Translations under genes and position numbers: made by a program
Origin: a virus
Virus record (IMG/VR): IMGVR_UViG_3300037847_000880
Span: 1-23,603 of that record
Direction: 5' to 3' (one strand)
DNA: 23,603 nt
Part shown: positions 13,725 to 22,500 of the stretch, in pieces
How the letters are laid out: each line of letters starts with the position of its first letter
How positions within the stretch are numbered: position 1 is the stretch's first letter
Notes under the pieces: model-generated
Seen by the model: only the letters and a program-made list of their open reading frames with translations
What the model was told of the DNA's origin: nothing
The model's database searches: none

Positions 13725-14297
13725 GTGCCAATAACGTCTTTAAAGTTCAGACCAGGAATAAATAAAGAAACAACATCTTACTCAAACAAAGGTGGTTGGA
13801 ACGATTGTGATTTAATTCGTTTTCGTTTTGGCTATCCAGAAAAATTAGGTGGTTGGGAAAAATATTCACAAACTACTTTTCTTGGATCTTCAAGATCTTT
13901 ACATTCTTGGGCAAACTTACAAGGCAATAAATATTTGGGTGTAGGCACAGAGATAAAATTTTACATAGAAGAATCTCAAGGTTATAACGACATCACACCT
14001 ATTAGACGAAAGGTTGTAAGTGGTGAAGTTGTTTTTGATATAGATGGACAATTAGTTTTGTTTGGAGTTACTGGATTAGCAGGAACAACAGCTTTGGGTA
14101 GCGTAACTGTTACGGCTGTCTCAAACACAACATTCACGCCTGTAGATGTTACTGGTGTCACATCAACAAGTGAACTCGGCACTGTTACTCAACAAGAAAC
14201 AACTCCAGCTGCAGTTGGTGCGATAGGTACAGTAACTATATCTACCACAGTTGTTCCAACAAATATTGCAGTGACAGATTTTGTGGATGAAACATAA
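13725..14297 (+). CDS. N-terminal part of a split tail hub, with Ig-like repeats
   Basis: A 190-residue protein starting at GTG 13725 with GAGGAG (13714-13719) five bases before it. Residues 1-96 (PITSLKFRPGINKETTSYSN, GGWNDCDLIRFRFGYPEKLG, then HSWANLQGNKYLGVGTEIKF, YIEESQGYNDITPIRR) look like the N-terminus of the large marine-phage tail hub protein. In relatives I recall, that N-terminus is followed without break by the sequence found in the next gene. From about residue 97 this gene instead holds a beta-repeat insert (VTGLAGTTALGSVTV at 115-129, VTGVTSTSELGTVT at 142-155, VGAIGTVTI) and ends at TAA, overlapping the next ATG as TAATG. The two products probably assemble together. Alternatively, this may be a sequencing or assembly break, but the junction shows a clean stop and start. 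Confidence 0.68.
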   Translation: MPITSLKFRPGINKETTSYSNKGGWNDCDLIRFRFGYPEKLGGWEKYSQTTFLGSSRSLHSWANLQGNKYLGVGTEIKFYIEESQGYNDITPIRRKVVSGEVVFDIDGQLVLFGVTGLAGTTALGSVTVTAVSNTTFTPVDVTGVTSTSELGTVTQQETTPAAVGAIGTVTISTTVVPTNIAVTDFVDET

Positions 14298-15838
14298 TGG
14301 CTTTGACTTTTACAACATCAACCTCTTCTGCACAAGCCACCGTTAATGATGCAAATCATGGTGCTATTGCAGGCAGCTTTGTTACATTTTCTAATGCCAA
14401 TACTGGTAACAGTGATTTAAACACAAAGATAAATAACGAGTTTTCTATCACATCAATTACTGATGCCAATAGCTATGTTATAACCTTAAGTGGTAATGCA
14501 GATGCAGCTTTATCTAGTGCTGGATCGGCAGATGCAGAATATCAAATCAATATAGGTATCAACACCGTGGTACCAGGTGATGGTTGGGGTGCAGGAACTT
14601 GGGGTGCAGATGGTTGGGGTTCTGCTTCAAGTGAAACTGCTGGTGGTGGAACTTTACGCCTTTGGTCACAAGATAATTTTGGAGAGGATTTAATATTTAA
14701 CAATAGAGATGGATTTGTTTTCTATTGGGATAAAAGTTTAGGTTTGACATCTAGAGCAAAAAACTTGTTAGAGTTATCTGACGCGGCTCCAAAAAAATCA
14801 AGAAAAGTTATGGTGTCTGAAAGAGATCGTCATGTTATCTGTTTTGGTGCAAATCCTATAGACTCAGCTGTGCAAGATAGAATGTTAATTAGATTTAGTC
14901 ATCAAGAAAACCCCTTTCTTTGGACACCCACTGCAACAAACACGGCAGGTGATTTAAGACTAGGCTCTGGATCAGAGATTATAACGGCAGTAAAAACTAG
15001 AAGAGAGATGATAGTTCTTACAGATACTGCGGTATTTAGTATGCAGTTTATAGGTCCTCCTTTTACTTTTGGTGTCAATCAACTTGCCAGTAACACAACA
15101 GTGAAAGGATTCAATGCGGCAGTTGCTGTTGGTGATTCAGTGTTTTGGATGGGTTATGATAGATTTTATATTTATGATGGTCGTGTTCAAGTTATACCAT
15201 GCTCTGTAAGAGATCATGTTTTTCAAGACTTTAACGAAACCCAGTCTGATAAAGTGTATGCTGGTGTAAATTCTGCCTTTGGAGAAGTGTTTTGGTTCTA
15301 TCCATCTGAATCAAACTCTGGTGCTAATGGTGGTACAGATGAAAATGATAAGTATGTTATTTATAACTACGATGAAAAAGTGTGGTATGTTGGTTCTTTA
15401 TCAAGAACATCTTGGGTAGATCGAGGAGTGTATCAATATCCTATGGCTACAGATTCTAATCTTGTTTACAACCATGAAAAAGGTAATGATAATGACGGCA
15501 CTGCTTTTACATCATTTATAGAATCAAGTCCGATAGATGTGCAAGACGGAGATCAGTTTGTCTTTTTAAGAAGAATGATCCCAGATGTTAGTTTTGATAA
15601 AAGTGACTCTGGTTTAAGTAACGATAACAAACAAGCTGTATTTTCGTTAAAAGCACAAAGAAGTCCAGGTGGTGGATTTATAAAAACATCTACAAATACA
15701 GTAACTTCTGACACAGAACTTAATCATTTAAGGTTGCGTGGGAGATCATTTGGTCTTAGAGTAGAAAGCACAACACAAGGTGTAAACTGGAGACTTGGCA
15801 CACCAAGAGTTGATATTAGAGCGGATGGAGATAGATGA
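14297..15838 (+). CDS. Main part of tail hub, P22 gp10-like
   Basis: A 513-residue protein. The first 80 residues are a beta-rich domain (NDANHGAIAGSFVTFSNANT, YVITLSGNADAALSSAG). The Trp-Gly segment GWGAGTWGADGWGS (about 94-107) resembles that of the cupredoxin gene. The long remainder has repeated strands as in a beta-propeller (FWMGYDRFYIYDGRVQVIPC, EVFWFYPSESNSG, KYVIYNYDEKVWYVGSLSRT, FLRRMIPDVSFDK, GVNWRLGTPRVDIRADG). This pattern recalls P22 gp10, the packaged-DNA-stabilisation/hub protein below gp4, and equivalent nozzle proteins. The gp4-like gene upstream supports that. P22 gp10 is 472 residues. Together with the preceding gene this region appears to make one hub. The start has only weak GTGGA upstream and uses the TAATG overlap. 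Confidence 0.72.
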   Translation: MALTFTTSTSSAQATVNDANHGAIAGSFVTFSNANTGNSDLNTKINNEFSITSITDANSYVITLSGNADAALSSAGSADAEYQINIGINTVVPGDGWGAGTWGADGWGSASSETAGGGTLRLWSQDNFGEDLIFNNRDGFVFYWDKSLGLTSRAKNLLELSDAAPKKSRKVMVSERDRHVICFGANPIDSAVQDRMLIRFSHQENPFLWTPTATNTAGDLRLGSGSEIITAVKTRREMIVLTDTAVFSMQFIGPPFTFGVNQLASNTTVKGFNAAVAVGDSVFWMGYDRFYIYDGRVQVIPCSVRDHVFQDFNETQSDKVYAGVNSAFGEVFWFYPSESNSGANGGTDENDKYVIYNYDEKVWYVGSLSRTSWVDRGVYQYPMATDSNLVYNHEKGNDNDGTAFTSFIESSPIDVQDGDQFVFLRRMIPDVSFDKSDSGLSNDNKQAVFSLKAQRSPGGGFIKTSTNTVTSDTELNHLRLRGRSFGLRVESTTQGVNWRLGTPRVDIRADGDR

Positions 15839-16062
15839 GTAGACAACTTGTACCACCAACCTTTTCATTAGCACCAGAGGAGTACGATGTGCAATATTTT
15901 AATGACTTGGTAAGAAGTTTAAGTCAACTTACAAATCAACTACAAAACCCTGGTGAGTTGAGAGGTACTAAAATAACTTTGACAGAACTACCAACAAGTT
16001 CTGATGGACTAGAAACTGGTGCGTTGTTTAATGATAATGGTACTGTTAAAATTGTAACATAG
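15835..16062 (+). CDS. Small conserved tail-region protein
   Basis: A 75-residue protein overlapping the hub gene by four bases (ATGA). The N-terminal half is helical with a heptad-like pattern (EEYDVQYFNDLVRSLSQLTN), suitable for a short coiled coil or trimer. The C-terminal half (LTELPTSSDGLETGALFNDN, then GTVKIVT) is a short beta motif I recall at the ends of small marine-phage proteins. Its place between the hub and internal-protein genes suggests a tail needle or fibre-end part, but this is a guess. Confidence 0.65.
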   Translation: MSRQLVPPTFSLAPEEYDVQYFNDLVRSLSQLTNQLQNPGELRGTKITLTELPTSSDGLETGALFNDNGTVKIVT

Positions 16063-16078
16063 GTGGTATAGTAAGAAT

Positions 16079-16873
16079 ATGGGTATTTTTAAAAGTTTTA
16101 CAAAAATTTTAAAAAAAGCTGCACCAGTCATAGGGGGATCGATTGGTTTTATGGTTGGTGGACCTTTGGGTTCTGCCGCCATAGGTTCTGCTCTCGGAGC
16201 AGGTATAGGAAGTCTTGTTGGTGGAGCGGACACAGATGACGCATTAAAAGCTGCTTTGTTGGGTGGTATTGGTGGTTACGCTGCGAGTGGTGGTAACTTT
16301 TTTACTCCGACCGCAGGCAGTGCGGCAGGTACAGCTGGGGTAACTGGTTCTGCTGCAAATATTACTGGACCTGAAATATTTGATCCTGCAACAGTGACGG
16401 CGGTACAACAATCGAGTGCTCCGACTGGGATTATGAGCACATTAAAAGATTTTGCCACAAGTCCAGTTGGAATCGCCACTTTAGGTAGTGCTGGACTAGC
16501 TGCGTTGAGTAGTGGATTAGAAGAAGAAAAAATCGAAGATCCAATAAAAGAACCAGATTTTCCAAAAGGAAGAACCAGATTAGGTATGGGATTAGTTGAT
16601 GGTATGTCTTTTAATTTAGATGATGCAGACGAAAGACAAGAATATTTTAAAAGAGTTAGAGCAAAACAAGGCTTTGAAAAAGAATTTGAATTAGCAGACG
16701 GAGGAGAGGTCGAGGGACCTGGAACTGGCACAAGTGATTCTGTTCCAGCTATGTTGTCTGACGGTGAATTTGTGTTAACTGCAAAAGCCGTTAGAGGTGC
16801 AGGCGGTGGAGATAGAGATGTAGGTGCAGCGAGAATGTATGACATGATGTCTGAATTAGAGAGGGTCGCATAA
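16079..16873 (+). CDS. Putative internal virion / ejection protein, Gly-rich
   Basis: A 264-residue protein. ATG 16079 has AGGTGG at 16061-16066, a weak site at long spacing. The N-terminus has a basic amphipathic start (IFKSFTKILKKAAPVIG), then two glycine-zipper-like hydrophobic stretches (GGSIGFMVGGPLGSAAIGSA and ALGAGIGSLVGG; about 19-50) and another near 60-72, which could enter a membrane. A polar middle follows (FDPATVTAVQQSS). The C-terminus carries the motif GPGTGTSDSVPAMLSDGEFV, then LTAKAVRGAGGGDRD and MYDMMSELER, which I recall from phage proteins near tail genes. Podovirus internal proteins are ejected into the cell envelope; the hydrophobic parts fit this. The role is inferred. 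The stop and next ATG overlap as TAATG. Confidence 0.65.
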   Translation: MGIFKSFTKILKKAAPVIGGSIGFMVGGPLGSAAIGSALGAGIGSLVGGADTDDALKAALLGGIGGYAASGGNFFTPTAGSAAGTAGVTGSAANITGPEIFDPATVTAVQQSSAPTGIMSTLKDFATSPVGIATLGSAGLAALSSGLEEEKIEDPIKEPDFPKGRTRLGMGLVDGMSFNLDDADERQEYFKRVRAKQGFEKEFELADGGEVEGPGTGTSDSVPAMLSDGEFVLTAKAVRGAGGGDRDVGAARMYDMMSELERVA

Positions 16874-17829
16874 TGGCAACACAAACTGTAGATCAAACCC
16901 AAAGAGTAAGATTAGCTCCATTCCAAGAAGAATTTTTAGCAGACATATTTGAGAGTGCTAAAGGATTAACTGAAACAGGTTCTCAAATGCCTTTTGCAGA
17001 ACAGCAACTAGCTGGTCTTTCTTCAGGACAACAAGCGGCTATAGCCAATGCCATGCAAGGTGTAGGAGCGTTTGCACCTTTTATACAAAGAGGTGCAGAA
17101 GCAATCGGTCAAGGTATAGGAGCACTAGGCACTGCACAAACACAAGCAGCAGGTGCAGGTTTTACACCGAGTTCTTATCAACAATTTATGGATCCGTTTA
17201 CTGAAAGTGTTATAGCACAAACACAAGCAGACATAGCAAGACAAGGTGCTATACAACAAGGAAACATAGGAGCAAGAGCTGCCTCTGCTGGAGCATTTGG
17301 TGGGTCTAGACAAGCTATTGCAGAGCAAGAGTTAGCTAGAAATGTTATGGATCAACAAGCAAGAACTGGATCACAGTTAAGATCTCAAGGATTTCAACAA
17401 GCACAGAACTTAGCACAACAAGCTGCACAACAACAATTAAGACAAGCACAACTAACTGGTCAGTTGGGACAAACAATCGGTGCTCTTGGAACACAAACCG
17501 CGGGTCTTGGTCAACTAGGACAACAAATGGGCGTGCAAGATGTTAATACATTATTAGGTATTGGTGGTCTGCAACAACAACAAGGACAGAAAGAATTTGA
17601 CGTTGCAAGAGCAAACGAACTTGCAAGACAAGCATTACCATTTCAACAAGTTGGATTTATGTCAGATATTTTTAGGGGAGTTCCAGCATTGCAACAGACA
17701 ACTTCTCAAACACGTACACCAGGCCCAAGTAGAGGATCGCAGATGCTTGGTCTAGGGATCGCGGGTCTTGGAGCAATAGGACAAGCTGGAGGATTTGGTA
17801 ACTTCTTTAACTTTGGAAGGCCTGCATAA
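16873..17829 (+). CDS. Putative internal virion protein, Gln/Ala-rich helical
   Basis: A 318-residue protein rich in Gln, Ala and Gly. Residues about 20-110 mix helices with glycine-rich parts (FAPFIQRGAEAIGQGIGALG). Residues about 115-200 form a long helix (FTESVIAQTQADIARQGAIQ, ASAGAFGGSRQAIAEQELAR, QQARTGSQLRSQGFQQAQNL). The FGGSRQ-x-IAE segment is a typical signature of a marine podovirus internal protein family. Gln/Ala-rich repeats (AQQAAQQQLRQAQLTGQLGQ) fill the centre and a Gly-rich hydrophobic tail (MLGLGIAGLGAIGQAGG) ends it. It resembles the ejected core proteins that lie in the capsid below the portal. GAGAGGG precedes the TAATG start. Confidence 0.65.
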   Translation: MATQTVDQTQRVRLAPFQEEFLADIFESAKGLTETGSQMPFAEQQLAGLSSGQQAAIANAMQGVGAFAPFIQRGAEAIGQGIGALGTAQTQAAGAGFTPSSYQQFMDPFTESVIAQTQADIARQGAIQQGNIGARAASAGAFGGSRQAIAEQELARNVMDQQARTGSQLRSQGFQQAQNLAQQAAQQQLRQAQLTGQLGQTIGALGTQTAGLGQLGQQMGVQDVNTLLGIGGLQQQQGQKEFDVARANELARQALPFQQVGFMSDIFRGVPALQQTTSQTRTPGPSRGSQMLGLGIAGLGAIGQAGGFGNFFNFGRPA

Positions 17830-19532
17830 TGAGCGTATTTAATAGACCTATGTTTAGAATACCAGGTGTAACTAACAATCAACCTGGTGGTATCATGGCT
17901 AGTGGACCGAATATAATGAGAGCTAGTTTTCCAAGTAATATTAATAATAATCGCAATCAAATTACTTCTAACTTTACCATTCCTGCTAATTTATATGGAG
18001 GACAAACAAAAAAGATAGTAGATCGAGGAGAGGGTGCAGGTGGTGTTGATACATCAGGTGAAAAAACTTTAGAAGAAAAAAAGAGAGAAAGTCTTTTAGA
18101 AAAATTTAAAAGAGAAGCACAGAAAAAAGAAAACATTAGAACAGGTTCTTTAATGGTTGATAACCCTGATCCAGTAACAGGTTTTATGAGTTCAAAAAAG
18201 ACTGCACTTGAAAAAGATAGCGTTGATCCTGTAGGTGGAGACACAATGGTTGACGCAGGCTTGGGTGATGGTGCAGATACCACTCCTATATCAGACGAAG
18301 GAACTGCTAATGCGGGTATGGGAGATAATACACAAGAATCTAATGTAAATATTTTAAGTGGTTTTCAAAGTAATCAAAAACAGTTATCTGACAAAGTATC
18401 AGCAGCCATTACAAAGGTGGCAGCTGGTGTTGCAGATGCAAACGCCATAAAGATTGGTGGTAAAACATTAAGTGAAAATGCAGATGCACTGTATGCTAAA
18501 ATGAGCGAAGAAGGTAAAGAGCCTACTCTTGCAGATATACAAGACGATGCTATACAATTATTAGGGTTTGATCCTAAAGAACTTCAAGGTGAGTTTGAAG
18601 AGGATCGAAAAGCATCTATCTTTTTGAACATGATGAAAGCTGGTCTTGCGATAGCAGCTGGTGAAAGTCCTAATGCTTTAACAAACGTAGCAAAAGGTTT
18701 TGCTGTGGGGTTACAAGGTTACGGACAAGATGTAGATAAACTTACCACTCGATTACGAGAAGATCAAAGAGAAGCTAGATCGACTATGTATAATTTGTTA
18801 AAAGATAAAAAATCAGAAGAGATTGCTAAAAGAGCTTTAGAAATACAAAAAATGAATGGTATTGTAAATCTACAAAGAACTCTTGTGGGTGATAAAAAAA
18901 ATGATGCGATTCAACAATTTAATCAACAAATGGCTGGTTACAAATGGAACTTAGATTTATTGTCCACTGCTGCTGACTTACAATTTAAAGAAAAGTCACT
19001 TGCAGTAACAAAAGAAAATGCCGACAAAGTGTTTAAAGCCGCTCTTGTAAAAGCAGAACCAGATGTTATTAAGATTTTAAAAAGAATGGGACACATTGGT
19101 GAGGACGGAACTCCTACTGATACAGGTAACGAGTTTCTAACCAGATACCTTAAAGAAGTTACAAAAGGCACTAGCACTTTGAAAGACAGTGAGTTTAACA
19201 GAAAAGCTGGAGTTATTGGAAAAGACGGAGTGATACCTAATACTTATATTAAAACACCAACAAATTATGGTGATTTGAGTGACGATAAAAAAGAGTCTTT
19301 TGGAATCGCAGGCGTTGGTCTTGATGAAAAATTAACGAAAATTACTGGTAATGAAATACAACAATTTGAAGAACAAGTAAAATTCATAAAATCAATGAGA
19401 GACACGATTCCTGGTTTAGTTATAAGTATACAAGATTTACCGAACAGCGTTCTTAAATACTTAAAAAAACCAAGAAAAGGCGTAAGATTAATAGATACGT
19501 TACAAGAACAAAATATACTAAGTGGTAACTAA
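17829..19532 (+). CDS. Putative internal virion protein, coiled-coil rich
   Basis: A 567-residue protein with GGAAGG upstream of ATG 17829. The N-terminal 65 residues are Asn/Pro/Gly-rich and probably disordered. A highly charged helix follows at about 81-102 (LEEKKRESLLEKFKREAQKK). A low-complexity Asp/Gly/Thr part comes next (about 110-175). The remainder is largely helical (DKVSAAITKVAAGVADANAI, FLNMMKAGLAIAAGESPNAL, VDKLTTRLREDQREARSTMY, QFEEQVKFIKSMRDTIPGLV). The motif KAGLAIAAGESPNALTN-x-A-KG followed by GYGQDVD is one I know from marine-phage virion proteins. It has no cysteine or enzyme motif. Together with the genes on both sides it likely makes up the ejected core. The stop overlaps the next start as TAATG. 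Confidence 0.65.
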   Translation: MSVFNRPMFRIPGVTNNQPGGIMASGPNIMRASFPSNINNNRNQITSNFTIPANLYGGQTKKIVDRGEGAGGVDTSGEKTLEEKKRESLLEKFKREAQKKENIRTGSLMVDNPDPVTGFMSSKKTALEKDSVDPVGGDTMVDAGLGDGADTTPISDEGTANAGMGDNTQESNVNILSGFQSNQKQLSDKVSAAITKVAAGVADANAIKIGGKTLSENADALYAKMSEEGKEPTLADIQDDAIQLLGFDPKELQGEFEEDRKASIFLNMMKAGLAIAAGESPNALTNVAKGFAVGLQGYGQDVDKLTTRLREDQREARSTMYNLLKDKKSEEIAKRALEIQKMNGIVNLQRTLVGDKKNDAIQQFNQQMAGYKWNLDLLSTAADLQFKEKSLAVTKENADKVFKAALVKAEPDVIKILKRMGHIGEDGTPTDTGNEFLTRYLKEVTKGTSTLKDSEFNRKAGVIGKDGVIPNTYIKTPTNYGDLSDDKKESFGIAGVGLDEKLTKITGNEIQQFEEQVKFIKSMRDTIPGLVISIQDLPNSVLKYLKKPRKGVRLIDTLQEQNILSGN

Positions 19533-22500
19533 TGCCGAACTATATAGTAGATGGTAAAAGCTATTTCTTCGCAAATGAAATTAGTCAAGAAGAAGCAGAA
19601 GAACTCGTAAAAAAGTTTTTTGGATCTGATAATCAAGCCTTGGCAGAAGAAGGCGAACCAGGATCAGAATATAGTGACTATGAAAATCCAGAAGATGAAG
19701 GTGCTTTACAAGAAATAGCAGAGGGTTTTGCTTCTGGTGCTATTGCTATACCACAAGGTTTAACTGAGACTGTAACCAGTGTTATTGATTTAGCAGCAGG
19801 CACAGATTATACAAGTGCCGTAACTCAATCCTTTAATAATTTTAGAAATAGACACGGTATAGATCCAGCAGGTGCTGCTGGTAAAATCACAGAAGGATTA
19901 GTTCAGTTTGGTGTGCCAGGCATTGGTGCTGCTATGGCAGTTTCTAAGTTCAGTAAACTTGGCAGAATGGCAAGAGGCACAAGTAAAATGAGAGCTGACA
20001 AAGGTTCTTTAAAAACAATGAAGATTACAAAACAACCTTTAGATCCAAAAGAGTTGACTCGCAGTCAAAAATTTGGATTAGCTGTTCATCAAATCGCGGC
20101 GGCTGGTGCGGCAGATGCAGTTGTGGCTACAGATGGCACACAATCTCTTGGTGATTTTTTTGAGGGTGGCTACGGTCCTTTCTTCGCTACGAAAGATGTT
20201 TTAGGTTTAGAGGGTAGAGAAAGAGCCGCAGCTAGAATATATAACAAAGTGTTAGCTCATGGTCTTACTGGATCTATTCTGGCTGGAACTTTACCTCCAG
20301 TGATAGGTGCTGGATTTAATGTCTCTGCAAAAATAGGTGCAGCCACATCAAGAGAAGTTGGTCTTGCCGTTCCAGGTGCAGCGGTAGGTGCTGCCGTTGG
20401 AGCGTTTGATGAAGCGGCACAAGGAAAAGAATTAAAAGATTTTGATTTTGGAAAGATTGGAACCAGTGCGGCATATGGTGCTGGAATAGGTGTTGGCGCT
20501 GGTGTTGGGTCACGAGTCTTAAGAGGTGTGTCTCAAAAAGCTGGAGAGGCGATTGTAAAACAAGAGGACAAGTACATAAGAAGAGAGTTCGATGAACCAG
20601 GTGTGATCAACACATTACAAAGAGCAGTTGCAGTAACTTTATCGGCTTTTAGATCAAGAGGATTTTTACCAGGTTCTGTAGCAAGAGTTAAGTCTCTAGT
20701 AAATCCAGCCATCGAAGGTGACATAAAAATAGCAGAAAAAGCGTTAAAAGAAGTAGATAAAAAAATAGATGAAGTTTTAAAAGGAACCACTGAAGAGTTT
20801 GCAGATTATAGAAAACTACCAGACATAACAAAACAAAAATTAATTAATAATTTCATGGATGTTCTTGAGGGCGCTGATATAAGCACTCTTCGAATACCAA
20901 AAGCATTGTATGATGAGTATGTAAAAGCTAAAGATATTATTGATGATTTATCTAGAAGAGTAATGGAAACTGGTGCAGCTAAAAGTTTACCAGAGACATC
21001 CGTTTCTGGGATAATGTCTAGAAGCGAGTTCAGAGATCAAGTTATAGAAAACATAAACAAAGGTGGATACTTATCTAGAAACTACCAGATATTTAACGAC
21101 AATAATTTTAAACTTTCTAGGAAGATGAGAGAAGAGTTAGTTGATCAAATCGTTGAAGGTAGAGGCGTAGATATAAAACATGTTCAAAAGTTTTTAAAAG
21201 ATGAACCAGAAAGTTTAAGATTTGATAATGACTTTGTTGAAAGATTTAGAGAAGGATTAAGAACAAGAGATCCAGCCAGAGCTAAATTAACTAGAACACA
21301 AGCTGAAAGATATATAGATAATGTTACAAATCATTATCAATCTTTAAAAAAATCTACAATTAAAGGTAACGCGGCAGTTGCTTTTGATGTCCCAGTTGTA
21401 AGAATGAACCCAGCTGTTTTAAATAAATCAAAAGTAGACAATGAAATACTTAGAACAATATTAGGTGAAGTAAGAAATCCAAAAGAAGCATACATGCACA
21501 CCGTTGCAGAGCTATCTAATTTTATTTCAGCAGATGCTTTTTACTCTAGCTTTAAACAATTTGCAGATGACATGATCGCTAAGACAGGGCCCGATCAAAC
21601 ACCTCTGTTTATTGATACAAATAAATTGATCGCTTCTAAACTCAGTGAGATAAACGCAGCTAGAGCACAACAAAATTTACCACTTGTATCAAGATTAAGT
21701 GAATTGGAAAGATTCGATCCTGCGGCAACAAAAAAAATCTTAAACGAAATAAAACAAGATCTTAACTCAAGAGGTGGAAACATGGTGTATTCTATCTTAG
21801 GACGTAACGGTGATTTAGATCCAGGTACTTTTTCTGCGAATAGTGTGTTTGGTGAGATGTATGGATACGCTATTCCTAAACCTATGTACGAAGCATTGAC
21901 CAATGTCATTAACGAAAGAACAAGTGTATTTGGAGACATATTCAGAGCCCTTTATTATCCAATGGTAAAATTAAAAGGTATTTCTCAATATGCTAAAACT
22001 ATTTTATCACCGATCACACAAGTTAGAAACGTCACATCTGCCTCTTTATTTGCACTAGCAAATGGTAATGTTGGTAAAAACGCCAGTCTATTTGAGTCTG
22101 TTGATATAGTTCTTAGAGATTTAATCGACAAAGAACTTACAATAAAAGGTGGTGGTACAATTAAAAAATTTACAAGAGATCGTTTTGATTTTTCTTTAAA
22201 TGATGAAGTTCTAGATTTCTTGGTGGATCTTCAAAGAAGAGGTGTGATTGGTAGTTCGGCACAACTTAGAGAGATACAAGCAAACTTAAGACAGAACTTA
22301 GGTTATAAAGGTGTGAATGATCCAACAGAGGTGGCTGCTCAAAGAGCACCTCAAGGTTCAGAATTAGATGATGTTAGCGTTGTATCTGATTTTGAAATAG
22401 CAAGAGGTGCTGCAAGAAACAGAAATGTAGAAGACTCAATAAACAGACAAGGTGATAGATTAGAATTTCCAAAAGATCCTACTGGGTTAAAAGATATGGG

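Noticed and set aside
16276-16902. Long open frame (208 codons) on the minus strand opposite the Gly-rich internal gene
   Set aside because: It has Pro/Ala/Ser low complexity complementary to a Gly-rich gene that is in a coupled operon, and no start signal. Antisense openness without support.
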